Source: Colwellia_A sp047621305
GTDB lineage: Bacteria; Pseudomonadota; Gammaproteobacteria; Enterobacterales; Alteromonadaceae
Direction: 5' to 3'
Length of the DNA: 64,000 bases
NCBI GenBank assembly: GCA_047621305.1
Contig: JBLHNB010000012.1
Coordinates: 14,983 to 78,982, forward strand
The notes under the pieces are model-generated. The model had not been told where the DNA came from and ran no database searches. It saw nothing but the letters and a program-made list of their open reading frames with translations. Within the stretch, counting starts at the first letter, position 1. Each line of letters starts with the position of its first letter. The translations under genes were made by a program, and so were the position numbers. Shown here piece by piece: positions 25,455-33,422 of this stretch.

Positions 25455-26056
25455 GCTAACATCTCCTCAATTTGCTTAACTGCAGAAGCAGTTATCAAAA
25501 CTTTCTCGAAACCAACCAAGCTAACAGGGTCAATACCAGCTACGTCACGAACGTCAACTTTATATAAGTTGCGTGCTGATAAGAACAAGTTCTCATCAAC
25601 TTCTTGAGTGATGATTAATACATCTTTTAACTCAAGACCGTTTAACTTAGCTACTAACTCTTTAGTTTTAGGTGTTTCAACAGCAAATTCATTCACAACA
25701 ATCAAGCGTTCTTGACGAACTAACTCAGATAGGATGCTTTGAATTGCGCCGCGATACATTTTACGGTTAACTTTTTGGCTATGATCCTGAGGTTTAGCAG
25801 CAAATGTTACACCACCTGAACGCCAAATTGGACCACGAGTAGTACCAGCACGTGCACGGCCAGTACCTTTTTGACGCCATGGTTTTGCGCCACCGCCGCT
25901 AACTTCTGAACGAGTTTTCTGAGCACGAGTACCTTGACGAGCACCAGCTGCGTATGCAACTACTACTTGGTGTACTAAAGCTTCATTAAACTCACGTCCA
26001 AAGGTTGCTTCAGAAACTTCAAGACCGCCTGAAGCGTCTTTTAATTCTAATTCCAT
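25451..26056 (-). CDS. rplD: 50S ribosomal protein L4
   Basis: A 201-aa uL4. It lines the exit tunnel and, in E. coli, represses its own S10 operon by promoting early termination and blocking translation in the leader. The tunnel loop (KPWRQKGTGRARAG) is conserved. ATG 26056 (MELELKDASG) is preferred over an adjacent GTG at 26059, by alignment with E. coli L4 and a GGAG upstream. Confidence 0.98.
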   Translation of the reverse strand: MELELKDASGGLEVSEATFGREFNEALVHQVVVAYAAGARQGTRAQKTRSEVSGGGAKPWRQKGTGRARAGTTRGPIWRSGGVTFAAKPQDHSQKVNRKMYRGAIQSILSELVRQERLIVVNEFAVETPKTKELVAKLNGLELKDVLIITQEVDENLFLSARNLYKVDVRDVAGIDPVSLVGFEKVLITASAVKQIEEMLA

Positions 26057-26073
26057 CACAAATCTCCTGGACG

Positions 26074-26712
26074 TTAGGCTTTAACAGCTGGTTTAATGAT
26101 TACGTTACCGTTGATAGCACCCGGAACTGCACCTTTAATAAGGAGCAAGTTACGTTCTGCATCGACACGAACCAATTCAAGGTTTTGTGTAGTAACGCGC
26201 ACAGCCCCCATGTGACCAGACATCTTTTTGCCTTTGAAAACGCGACCTGGTGTTTGACACTGACCTAACGAACCGTTAGATCTATGCGCTAATGAAACAC
26301 CATGCGTTGCGTGTTGCATTGAAAAGTTCCAGCGTTTAATACCGCCTTGGAAACCTTTACCTTTAGAAGTACCAGTTACGTCTACTAATTTTATGTCATT
26401 GAAAAGCTCAACAGTAATTTCACTGCCAGCTTCAAGACCTTCACCTTCGTTTGCATTTAAACGGAATTCCCACAGGCCACGGCCTGCTTCGATACCAGCT
26501 TTTGCAAAATGTCCGGCTGTTGGCTTGTTAGTACGATTAGCTTTTTTGCTACCCGTAGTAACTTGAAGCGCTGAATAACCATCGTTGTCAACAGTTTTAA
26601 CCTGAGCAACACGGTTGGCTTCAACTTCAAGGACTGTAACAGGAGTAGAGACACCATCTTCAGAGAAGATGCGAGTCATACCCACTTTACGTCCAACTAG
26701 ACCTATAGTCAT
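26074..26712 (-). CDS. rplC: 50S ribosomal protein L3
   Basis: A 212-aa uL3 whose long loop (KGFQGGIKRWNFSMQHATHG) reaches the peptidyl-transferase centre. A longer frame from 26763 would overlap rpsJ. ATG 26712 (MTIGLVGRKVGMTRIF) matches the family start and follows an AGGAG. The Gln of the GSLGQCQTPGRVFKG region, methylated by PrmB in E. coli, is present. Confidence 0.98.
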   Translation of the reverse strand: MTIGLVGRKVGMTRIFSEDGVSTPVTVLEVEANRVAQVKTVDNDGYSALQVTTGSKKANRTNKPTAGHFAKAGIEAGRGLWEFRLNANEGEGLEAGSEITVELFNDIKLVDVTGTSKGKGFQGGIKRWNFSMQHATHGVSLAHRSNGSLGQCQTPGRVFKGKKMSGHMGAVRVTTQNLELVRVDAERNLLLIKGAVPGAINGNVIIKPAVKA

Positions 26713-26725
26713 GTTAAAACTCCTA

Positions 26726-27037
26726 TTAACCCAAGCTGATTTGAACGTCAACGCCAGCGGCAAGATCTAAACGCATTAATGCATCTACAGTCTTTTCAGT
26801 TGGCTCTACGATATCAATCATGCGTTTGTGAGTACGAATTTCGTACTGATCACGAGCATCTTTGTTAACGTGTGGTGAAGTCAAGATAGTGAAACGTTCT
26901 TTGCGAGTAGGAAGTGGAATTGGACCACGAACCTGTGCGCCAGTACGTTTAGCAGTATCAACGATTTCAGCTGTTGATTGATCAATCAAACGATGATCGA
27001 ACGCTTTCAAACGAATGCGAATTCTTTGATTTGACAT
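26726..27037 (-). CDS. rpsJ: 30S ribosomal protein S10
   Basis: A 103-aa uS10 of the 30S head and, as NusE, a partner of NusB in antitermination. RIRLKAFDHRLIDQSTAEIV and the tRNA-side loop VRGPIPLPTRKERFT are conserved. First gene of the S10 operon, preceded by a structured leader of about 170 bases. Confidence 0.98.
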   Translation of the reverse strand: MSNQRIRIRLKAFDHRLIDQSTAEIVDTAKRTGAQVRGPIPLPTRKERFTILTSPHVNKDARDQYEIRTHKRMIDIVEPTEKTVDALMRLDLAAGVDVQISLG

Positions 27038-27082
27038 TAAGACAAATCCCCATTTTAAAGAACAACAAAATACAGCCCATCA

Positions 27083-27186
27083 CCTTTTATATGTAAAAGG
27101 GGGGAGTATCGCTATATTACCATTCAACTCCAAATCGGAGTTGCTGTAGTAAGCTATGTAAACTAATAGTCTGTTTATATAGCTTA
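27083..27186 (-). promoter_or_regulatory. S10-operon leader with three hairpins (L4 autoregulation candidate)
   Basis: In transcript order there are three hairpins. The first is a long stem AAGCTATATAAAC / GTTTACATAGCTT (27150-27186). The second is CAACTCC / GGAGTTG (27125-27143). The third is CCTTTTA / TAAAAGG (27083-27100), close before rpsJ. E. coli and many gammaproteobacteria use a hairpin leader here for L4-dependent attenuation and translational repression. The position and number of hairpins fit, but the specific L4 contact motif was not verified. Confidence 0.6.
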
Positions 27187-27219
27187 GTTCACGAAGACCT
27201 AAGTCGAACGTGGAGGCAT

Positions 27220-27247
27220 ATTATACATAAGAATAAAAAAAGAGCAA
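27220..27247 (-). promoter_or_regulatory. S10-operon promoter
   Basis: The minus strand reads TTGCTC - 16 bp - TATAAT, followed by a start region about 175 bases before rpsJ. The -35 is weak (3 of 6). It lies directly upstream of the leader hairpins. The rest of 27187-27381 shows nothing further. Confidence 0.6.
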
Positions 27248-27381
27248 TACTTAGTTATTATATCTTACCAACTTGCATTTTTGACAAAAAAAACCTTAAA
27301 CTTCATTTTACGAAGGTGCTCAGTTGTTTCCTTAAGTAATTTAAGGTATCACATCCATTAAATCAGTTCATATCATCAATG

Positions 27382-28650
27382 CTATTCAAAGGAAGGTATA
27401 CAATTGTCATACTCTATAACGGGTAAGCTTTTGTTCATGTTTTGTTTATTTACTGTTGGGATATGAGTAGGTTCAAGACAACAAAAAGCAGCAATGGTTA
27501 GTTCATATATTTTTGCCAAATTATATAAATCAGCTAAAGCCACATGTTCATTCACTTGATGGATAGTTGTATTTTTAAGGCCAAACTCAATCACTTGCGT
27601 TTTATCTGACGCAATAAAACGACCATCTGAAGTACCTCCGTCAGTTGTTAGTATTGGTATTAGGCCGACAGTTTTTGAAATCGCATCACTAATAATAGCG
27701 ACAAAATCATCCGCTAGGTTAAAATACGGATCACATGGCCTTTGCCAGTCTACTTCAATGTTTGTATGAAAAGATTGTAATATTTCATAGATAATCGCTT
27801 TTAAAGACGGCTCATTGTACAAACTGCTGTAGCGGATATTAAAGTGAATATCAGTTACTCCTGGTACAACATTATCAATAAATTCGCCACTATTTAATTG
27901 GGTAATCTGTAGACTAGTACCTGGCATTTCTTTGGTGCCTTTATCCCAGCTTAAATCAAGTAACTTATCGGCAATAGTAACGGCATAATGTGCTGCATTT
28001 TCACAGTTATCGGGGTAAGCGACATGACCTTGTCGGCCAAGCACTCGAATGTGCCCTGAAAGTGCACCTCGTCGACCTATTTTTATTGTGTCGCCTAATG
28101 TTTCTTTACAAGAAGGCTCTCCTACCAAGCAATAATCAGGAATATTTTCCGATGCCAAGTTATGTAGATATTCCATCAAAGATACCGTGCCGTGCTCTGC
28201 TTCGCCTTCTTCGTCACAAGTGATCAGTAACATTAATGTACCACGCGAACAATGTGTTATTAAACTTTCAATGGCAGCAATAAAACAAGCGATTGCTCCT
28301 TTCATATCAGCAACACCACGACCATAAAGACATTCATCGATAATGTCGCCACTAAAAGGTGGGCACCGCCATAAATGTTCAGGACCTGTTGGCACAACAT
28401 CGAGATGGCCAGCAAAAGCAAATATTCCTCCTTCACCAAAATATTGCTTGGCAACTAAATTTCTTACGCCTTGATGAGTAACCTCATGACAATTAAAACC
28501 TAAAAAAGTTAAATGGTTAACTAAAAAATCAAAGCTGCCAGCATCATCGGGGGTAATAGATGGGTATTTGACCAGTATTTTTGTTAAATCTATAGCACGC
28601 TGTCTTAACTCAACGTTTTTAGAATGGCTTTTATCGATCACTTTTATCAC
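27382..28650 (-). CDS. dapE: Succinyl-diaminopimelate desuccinylase (DapE-type M20 peptidase)
   Basis: A 422-aa M20 metallohydrolase. DapE cleaves N-succinyl-LL-diaminopimelate in the lysine/peptidoglycan pathway. Zinc-ligand motifs include AFAGHLDVVPTG, GRGVADMKGAI (bridging Asp), TCDEEGEAEHG (catalytic Glu) and VGEPS. The ending IHQVNEHVALADL supplies the last His. Typical DapE is about 375-380 aa; this one has an N-terminal stretch plus about 30 extra C-terminal residues after the fold. GTG 28650 or GTG 28641 may be the start, and a GAG sits 8 bases before the latter. Alternative: a divergent ArgE/DapE-family hydrolase. No dap genes adjoin. Confidence 0.78.
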   Translation of the reverse strand: MIKVIDKSHSKNVELRQRAIDLTKILVKYPSITPDDAGSFDFLVNHLTFLGFNCHEVTHQGVRNLVAKQYFGEGGIFAFAGHLDVVPTGPEHLWRCPPFSGDIIDECLYGRGVADMKGAIACFIAAIESLITHCSRGTLMLLITCDEEGEAEHGTVSLMEYLHNLASENIPDYCLVGEPSCKETLGDTIKIGRRGALSGHIRVLGRQGHVAYPDNCENAAHYAVTIADKLLDLSWDKGTKEMPGTSLQITQLNSGEFIDNVVPGVTDIHFNIRYSSLYNEPSLKAIIYEILQSFHTNIEVDWQRPCDPYFNLADDFVAIISDAISKTVGLIPILTTDGGTSDGRFIASDKTQVIEFGLKNTTIHQVNEHVALADLYNLAKIYELTIAAFCCLEPTHIPTVNKQNMNKSLPVIEYDNCIPSFE

Positions 28651-28847
28651 TCTTTATTAAATTTATAAATAAATTCAGCGATATACACTTTTTTTGTTTC
28701 AATCTCAGAATTACTGGGATTTATCACATTATGTTCACATAGTGTATAACGAAAAATTTTCACTTACCTTCTAGACGAATGGAGAGCACACAAATTTAAT
28801 AAACCATCGTAATAGATGATTGTTACTATTCCAAAAACTGAGATAAC

Positions 28848-28892
28848 TTGCGTTACACTCCAGTAATGCGTATGGTAATGATTACTATTAAC
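28848..28892 (+). promoter_or_regulatory. Putative tonB promoter overlapped by Fur-like box
   Basis: TTGCGT - 17 bp - TATGGT gives a modest promoter. Bases 28874-28892 match the 19-bp Fur consensus GATAATGATAATCATTATC at 14 positions and overlap the -10. A related sequence (TGATTGTTACTATT) lies about 55 bases upstream. Iron repression of tonB-exbB-exbD is inference. Confidence 0.45.
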
Positions 28893-28949
28893 ATCAGCGA
28901 AGTATCAATGCTAGGCCAAGTAATCCTATAACCTGAGTGAGTATCAACA

Positions 28950-29720
28950 TTGTCTAGAGCCAATTTATTTATCTTTTTCCTCGTCACGATCGCTCACGGA
29001 CTGATAATATTTAGCTTTAGCCAAGATTTTTTTGAAAATAGGCAAGAAATTTATCAACCTAGCCTCCAAGGCCTTTTAATTACTCCATTAAACCAAGTTG
29101 ATAAAAACGATATCCCGCCACTTATAAAGAAAACTCCACCAATATTCGAAACACAACCGATAAGGGAGACTCCACCAGTAGTAAAAACTCAACCGATAAG
29201 TGAGATACAACCAATAGTCAAAACTCAACCGACAAGTGAGATGCAACCAATAGTCAAAACTCAACCGACAAGTGAGATGCAACCAATAGTTAAAACTCAA
29301 CCGACACGTGAGATGCAACCAATAGTTAAAACTCAACCGACACGTGACATTCCACCAATAGTAGAGACCCTAGCGACAGGTGAGACTCAAGCTATAATTA
29401 AGATAGATAAAGAGCCAAGTTCACTGGTGCTTCCTCATCTGAACGACGCTAATGCGCTTAATAACCCCAAACCTATTTATCCCCGCTTATCTCGTCGATT
29501 ACACGAAGAAGGTACCGTGTTACTGGAAATACTGATTTTATCCGATGGCTCAGTAGGTGAAATTCGTCTTAAAACATCGAGTGGCTTTACCCGTTTAGAT
29601 CAAACAGCAAAAGCAACAGTGAAACACTGGCGGTATCAACCAGCCAAACAAAATGGTAAACCCATTGCTTACTTGTACATACAACCAGTGTATTTTTCAT
29701 TAACTCATTCTAAAACTTAA
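28950..29720 (+). CDS. tonB: TonB energy-transducing protein with tandem-repeat linker
   Basis: A 256-aa protein with one N-terminal membrane anchor (LFIFFLVTIAHGLIIFSF), a periplasmic linker and a C-terminal TonB domain (about 165-255; PIYPRLSRRLHEEGTVLLEI, then GFTRLDQTAKATVKHWRYQP). It couples the inner-membrane proton motive force, via ExbB/ExbD, to outer-membrane receptors. The linker is built of seven 12-residue repeats (KTQPTSEMQPIV type), not the usual Pro-Glu/Pro-Lys stretch. The start is TTG 28950. exbB and exbD follow, 20 bases away and then overlapping. The operon sits 2.3 kb before the siderophore monooxygenase, so it likely serves the receptor at 33423. Confidence 0.92.
   Translation: MSRANLFIFFLVTIAHGLIIFSFSQDFFENRQEIYQPSLQGLLITPLNQVDKNDIPPLIKKTPPIFETQPIRETPPVVKTQPISEIQPIVKTQPTSEMQPIVKTQPTSEMQPIVKTQPTREMQPIVKTQPTRDIPPIVETLATGETQAIIKIDKEPSSLVLPHLNDANALNNPKPIYPRLSRRLHEEGTVLLEILILSDGSVGEIRLKTSSGFTRLDQTAKATVKHWRYQPAKQNGKPIAYLYIQPVYFSLTHSKT
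29148..29399 (+). repeat. 36-bp tandem repeat (7 units) inside tonB
   Basis: Seven in-frame units of exactly 36 bp, each encoding 12 residues. Units 2-5 (29184-29327) differ by only a few bases from one another, while the outer units are degenerate. Near-identity at the DNA level implies recent slippage or unequal exchange, so the linker length probably varies between strains. Confidence 0.93.
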
Positions 29721-29740
29721 CTCATTAAATAGGAAATATC

Positions 29741-30490
29741 ATGGAAACCTCGTACGGAATTTCAGCCATTTGGTCACAGAGTGATGGTGTTATTAAAGCT
29801 GTCGCTATAATATTATTAATGATGTCACTCGCTTCTTGGTGTGTCATTTTAGTAAAGGCATATAAACTCTATTTACTCAATCGACCTTTGAAAGGTTCAA
29901 AAGAATTTTGGCATAGTCAAGACATCACAAGTGGCTTAAACCTTTTATATGTCGGTAGCACAGGACCAACGGCATTTAGCCAGTTAGTAAACGAAGGGTT
30001 AGATGCGAAAAAACACCACGCACAATATAAAGCAGATTTGCACGGTAATCTTCCTTTATCTGAATGGGTAATCGCTTGCTTACGCACTTCAATAGAAGAT
30101 AGTAAAACCAACTTAGAAAAAGGCTTAGCTATACTTGCATCCGTTGGTTCTACTGCGCCTTTTATCGGTTTATTAGGTACTGTTTGGGGTATTTATCATG
30201 CATTAGTTGCTATAGGCGCATCAGGGCAAGCCGGTATTGATAAAGTTGCGGGTCCTGTAGGCGAAGCTTTGATCATGACGGCTTTTGGCCTTGCCGTCGC
30301 TATTCCTGCTGTACTTGGCTATAACGCCCTCACCCGAGGTAATAAACGGATAATTAATAGGCTTAACCATTTTGCACATGAGCTACATGCCTACATGATT
30401 ATCGGGTCAGCACCGACAAAAACTAATGGAAAAAAACAACCGGAAAAATCAGAATCGTTAGCAGTAAGCAACAATGAGGTTACTCAATAA
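29741..30490 (+). CDS. exbB: ExbB-type proton-channel protein (MotA/TolQ/ExbB family)
   Basis: A 249-aa inner-membrane protein with three predicted helices: about residues 18-40, then the long TM2 and TM3 around TAPFIGLLGTVWGIYHALVAIG and VGEALIMTAFGLAVAIPAVLGYN. It forms the pentameric channel that harvests protons with ExbD to power TonB. AGGAAA precedes ATG 29741. Its stop overlaps the exbD start by one base (TAATG). TolQ is unlikely because no tolA/tolB/pal genes are nearby. Confidence 0.93.
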   Translation: METSYGISAIWSQSDGVIKAVAIILLMMSLASWCVILVKAYKLYLLNRPLKGSKEFWHSQDITSGLNLLYVGSTGPTAFSQLVNEGLDAKKHHAQYKADLHGNLPLSEWVIACLRTSIEDSKTNLEKGLAILASVGSTAPFIGLLGTVWGIYHALVAIGASGQAGIDKVAGPVGEALIMTAFGLAVAIPAVLGYNALTRGNKRIINRLNHFAHELHAYMIIGSAPTKTNGKKQPEKSESLAVSNNEVTQ

Positions 30491-30900
30491 TGGCTTTTGG
30501 CGGAGAGTTTGACCAAGAACCAGAGGTGATGTCAGAAATTAACATGACACCCTTAGTTGATGTGATGCTTGTACTCTTAATTATATTTATTATTACCGTT
30601 CCCGTATTAACACAAACGGTGGACGTTGTATTGCCGAAAGTTGAAGATAAAATAACAGCCAGTTCACTAGACAGCTTAAGTTTGGTGGTGACTAAACAAG
30701 GAAAGTTACTCTGGCAACAGCGCGTGGTTTCTAGAGCTGAACTCATTGATATTTTTGCAGATATTGCATTACAACATCCGCAACCACAAATTCAATTACA
30801 GGGCGATGCGGCTGTACCTTATGAGCATGTGGTAAAAGTGATGGCATTGGCACAGAAATCTGGCGTTTCTTCACTGGGCTTTGTCACCCAAGTACTTTAG
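30490..30900 (+). CDS. exbD: ExbD-type biopolymer transport protein
   Basis: A 136-aa protein with a short cytosolic N terminus, one membrane helix and a periplasmic domain. The helix carries the essential Asp in INMTPLVDVMLVLLIIFIIT. It pairs with ExbB as the proton-responsive stator for TonB. Translationally coupled to exbB; a terminator follows. Confidence 0.94.
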   Translation: MAFGGEFDQEPEVMSEINMTPLVDVMLVLLIIFIITVPVLTQTVDVVLPKVEDKITASSLDSLSLVVTKQGKLLWQQRVVSRAELIDIFADIALQHPQPQIQLQGDAAVPYEHVVKVMALAQKSGVSSLGFVTQVL

Positions 30901-30908
30901 TTATCTAA

Positions 30909-30936
30909 AAAACGGCGTTTGCTTAAAGCGCCGTTA
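30909..30936. terminator. Bidirectional terminator between exbD and formyltransferase gene
   Basis: AACGGCGTTT / AAAGCGCCGTT forms a 10-bp stem with one bulge, flanked by A residues on the left and TTATTAT on the right. It can end the exbD transcript and the convergent formyltransferase transcript. Confidence 0.75.
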
Positions 30937-30948
30937 TTATCATGATGT

Positions 30949-31779
30949 TTATTTCTGAGCTAATAAAGATAATCCCGCACGCATGGCTGGAAATAAGCTC
31001 GAATGAAAATTGTTCCAACGTAATTCTAAAATGGTATCTTCGGGCGTAATCTCTGTATTTAAGGCATCGGTGATCACTGGGCCTGAATCAATGCCTTTGT
31101 CTATATAATGAAAAGATGCCCCAGTTTTACTTTTTAACTCTGCAGGTTCAGTTACCATCGTTTGCCAATTCGTCACTCGTAATCCTTTGGCGCCATATAA
31201 GGCATCTAATGTCGCCATCGCACCACGACGTTGAAATGGCGATTCTGCTCGCGTAATTCCTGGATGAATATTAGCAATTTTATGAAAGTACGGATTAGCC
31301 TCATCAGCGAGCTGATTTAATATCACCAGTAGGCCATCAAGCATAACAACATCGGCTTGCAAGTGATCAAATTCAGCTTGTAATTGCTGTTCAAATGTAT
31401 CTTTTTCTGCAGCTCTTTCTACATGACCAATTGGCCATTGTCGATAAGAAGAAGGTACATTAATTAATAAATCATCAAGTAAACGCCCTTGCACTTCTAA
31501 GCGTTGCGGATATAGCCAGTTTTTATTTGTTGCTTGCTGACGAGTAATACCATAATCCTTTAATTTAATGGCGTCTGCCGTCAGATTAAGGTCGTCATCA
31601 AAGATCACGCCTTCCAAAGTATAAAGATCACCTAAATCTGTGTTATTAAGCTCAACAGCTAAATATTCTAATACCGATTTCATGTAGCGTTGCTCACCTT
31701 TGTAAGCAATCATTTGCCCTGCTTGATCAGCTGCTGCATTACGTAACGACCAGACATAAACCAATTTCTTTTTTTTCAT
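30949..31779 (-). CDS. Siderophore N-hydroxyornithine/lysine formyltransferase (PvdF-like)
   Basis: A 276-aa formyltransferase-fold protein. Conserved features are HPGITRAESPFQRRG (the HPG-type folate/catalytic region) and TGASFHYIDKGIDSGPVI (catalytic Asp region). PvdF relatives transfer formyl from 10-formyl-tetrahydrofolate to N5-hydroxyornithine, making the hydroxamate used by siderophore NRPSs. It is divergent from the N-monooxygenase gene that would supply its substrate. ATG 31779 is preferred (TGGA upstream); GTG 31788 is possible. It has its own ECF-type promoter at 31827-31851. An acyl other than formyl is possible but less likely from the fold. Confidence 0.82.
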   Translation of the reverse strand: MKKKKLVYVWSLRNAAADQAGQMIAYKGEQRYMKSVLEYLAVELNNTDLGDLYTLEGVIFDDDLNLTADAIKLKDYGITRQQATNKNWLYPQRLEVQGRLLDDLLINVPSSYRQWPIGHVERAAEKDTFEQQLQAEFDHLQADVVMLDGLLVILNQLADEANPYFHKIANIHPGITRAESPFQRRGAMATLDALYGAKGLRVTNWQTMVTEPAELKSKTGASFHYIDKGIDSGPVITDALNTEITPEDTILELRWNNFHSSLFPAMRAGLSLLAQK

Positions 31780-31826
31780 TTTATCCACATGCCTTAATTA
31801 AAATTTATTTGCTACTAACTAATAGG

Positions 31827-31851
31827 GACGTAACTGATTATTTTCTGTTTA
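31827..31851 (-). promoter_or_regulatory. ECF-sigma promoter of formyltransferase gene
   Basis: The minus strand reads TAAACA-N15-CGTC (TAAA-N17-CGTC), 47 bases before ATG 31779. It is one of four identical motifs, each upstream of a siderophore transcription unit. Confidence 0.8.
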
Positions 31852-31897
31852 ATTCATCCCCATAAAACAAGTTTATTTTATTTAATTACAAAATCTG

Positions 31898-31922
31898 TAA
31901 ACAAATCTCATTTAGATTCGTC
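31898..31922 (+). promoter_or_regulatory. ECF-sigma promoter of N-monooxygenase gene
   Basis: The plus strand reads TAAACA-N15-CGTC, 88 bases before the monooxygenase ATG and 46 bp from the divergent formyltransferase promoter. The -35, spacer length and -10 match the other three copies. Confidence 0.8.
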
Positions 31923-32010
31923 AACAAACCTAACAAGATAAAAATAACCTGAGTGAGTCTAGAGGCTAACCCCATCAGTTACTTACTCACCGTAATTGTG
32001 AGAAAAAAAC

Positions 32011-33324
32011 ATGCATATAAAGACTCCTCGGCATTCATTAATTGGTATTGGTTTTGGCCCTTCCAATATTGCTTTAGCCATTGCACTTAAAGAAGGTGGC
32101 ATAGAAAAAGTAGCGAATAGTGCCTTATTTATCGAGAAACAAGCAGAGTTTTCTTGGCATAAACATATGATGATGGAAAATACTCATATGCAAATATCGT
32201 TTATGAAGGATTTGGTGACATTAAATAATCCGAAAAGCGATTTCACCTTTATTAACTATTTGCATCAACAGAATCGTCTGGCTGATTTTATTAATTTACA
32301 AACGTTTTATCCTAGCCGTCATGAATTTAATGACTATTTAGCTTGGGCTGCCTCTCACTTCGCACAACAAACCCGTTATGGCGAAGATGTTTTCGATGTA
32401 CAACCCATCATTGAAAATCAACAAGTTGTTGCTTTACAGATACTAGCACGCGATGCTTCTGGGCAAATTTATCATCGCCAAGCGAATAATCTGGTGGTGA
32501 GCATGGGTGGTGGTGCTTATATTCCAGAGCAATTTAGTCAACTAGCAGGTGAAAGCCGAATTTTTCATTCAAACCAATATTTACAAGAAATTGACCTTAA
32601 CCGTAAAGCGAAAAAAATTGCTGTCATTGGTGCAGGACAAAGTGCTGCTGAAATTTTTAGAGATTTACATGGCCGCCCAGAGGAATATGAAGTTGACTTA
32701 ATTATACGTGCTAACTCAATAAAACCCTCTGATGACAGCCCGTTTGTTAACGAAATTTTTAATGCTGAATTTATTGATTATATGTTCTCAAAAAGTAAAT
32801 CTGAACGAGAAAGTTTATTACGTGAATACCGCCAAACTAATTATGCCTGTCCTGACCTGCCTTTAATTGAAGAAATTTACGCGATTTTTTATCAACAAAA
32901 AGTGCGTAAATCTGAGCGTCATAACTTCTTACCAAGTACTGATATTAAAACTGTTCATGCAGATCAGCAAGGCGTTCACCTGACATTAATAAATCGAAGA
33001 ACTGGCGAACAATATACCCGTAGCTATGATGCGGTTATTTTAGCCACTGGTTATGTACGTGACCAATACAAAAAACTACTAGCGCCTTTAGCACCATACT
33101 TAGGTGATTTTGAAGTCGATCGGCACTATTGCATTAAAACGAATGACAACTTTAAACCTAAAATTATTTTACAGGGAGCCTGTGAAAATAGTCATGGTTT
33201 GAGCGACACCCTACTCTCTCTTTTAGCGGTACGCAGTCAAGAAATAAGTCAGAGATTAAACGAATCAAATATCAGCCACTCAATACATTGTGCGAACTCA
33301 AATGTAATTGAAGAAATTTTTTAA
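32011..33324 (+). CDS. L-ornithine N5-monooxygenase (PvdA/SidA type; lysine N6 possible)
   Basis: A 437-aa flavin N-hydroxylating monooxygenase that makes the N-hydroxy amine of the siderophore hydroxamate using FAD, NADPH and O2. The FAD-binding GIGFGPSNIALAIAL, the segment FMKDLVTLNNPKSDFTFINYL, the NADPH-binding AVIGAGQSAAEIFRDL and the ATGYV motif are all intact. SIKPSDDSPFVNEIFNAEF is characteristic of PvdA-like ornithine hydroxylases more than IucD-like lysine ones, but specificity is inference. Next to a formyltransferase gene, the product is probably N5-formyl-N5-hydroxyornithine. A terminator-like hairpin follows before the receptor gene. Confidence 0.9.
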   Translation: MHIKTPRHSLIGIGFGPSNIALAIALKEGGIEKVANSALFIEKQAEFSWHKHMMMENTHMQISFMKDLVTLNNPKSDFTFINYLHQQNRLADFINLQTFYPSRHEFNDYLAWAASHFAQQTRYGEDVFDVQPIIENQQVVALQILARDASGQIYHRQANNLVVSMGGGAYIPEQFSQLAGESRIFHSNQYLQEIDLNRKAKKIAVIGAGQSAAEIFRDLHGRPEEYEVDLIIRANSIKPSDDSPFVNEIFNAEFIDYMFSKSKSERESLLREYRQTNYACPDLPLIEEIYAIFYQQKVRKSERHNFLPSTDIKTVHADQQGVHLTLINRRTGEQYTRSYDAVILATGYVRDQYKKLLAPLAPYLGDFEVDRHYCIKTNDNFKPKIILQGACENSHGLSDTLLSLLAVRSQEISQRLNESNISHSIHCANSNVIEEIF

Positions 33325-33338
33325 TTCATTCTATAAAA

Positions 33339-33379
33339 ATTCCGACGATCTTTACATAGAGCGAACGTCGGGATTTTTT
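33339..33379 (+). terminator. Terminator or attenuator between monooxygenase and receptor genes
   Basis: ATTCCGACG / CGTCGGGAT (9 bp with one T-G pair) is followed by six T residues. Only 43 bases remain before the receptor ATG and no clear promoter is seen there. Read-through or regulated attenuation is therefore possible. Confidence 0.75.
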
Positions 33380-33422
33380 CATATAAAAACACCATTTATT
33401 TAACTAAGGATCTTAACTAAAT

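Noticed and set aside
26713..26763. Longer N terminus for ribosomal protein L3
   Set aside because: It overlaps rpsJ, and the family starts at MTIGLVGRKVG with an AGGAG just upstream.
29088..29336. Minus-strand ORF with repeated SFNYWLHLTCRL units
   Set aside because: It is the reverse reading of the 36-bp repeat inside tonB; a repeat whose unit is divisible by three stays open in several frames.
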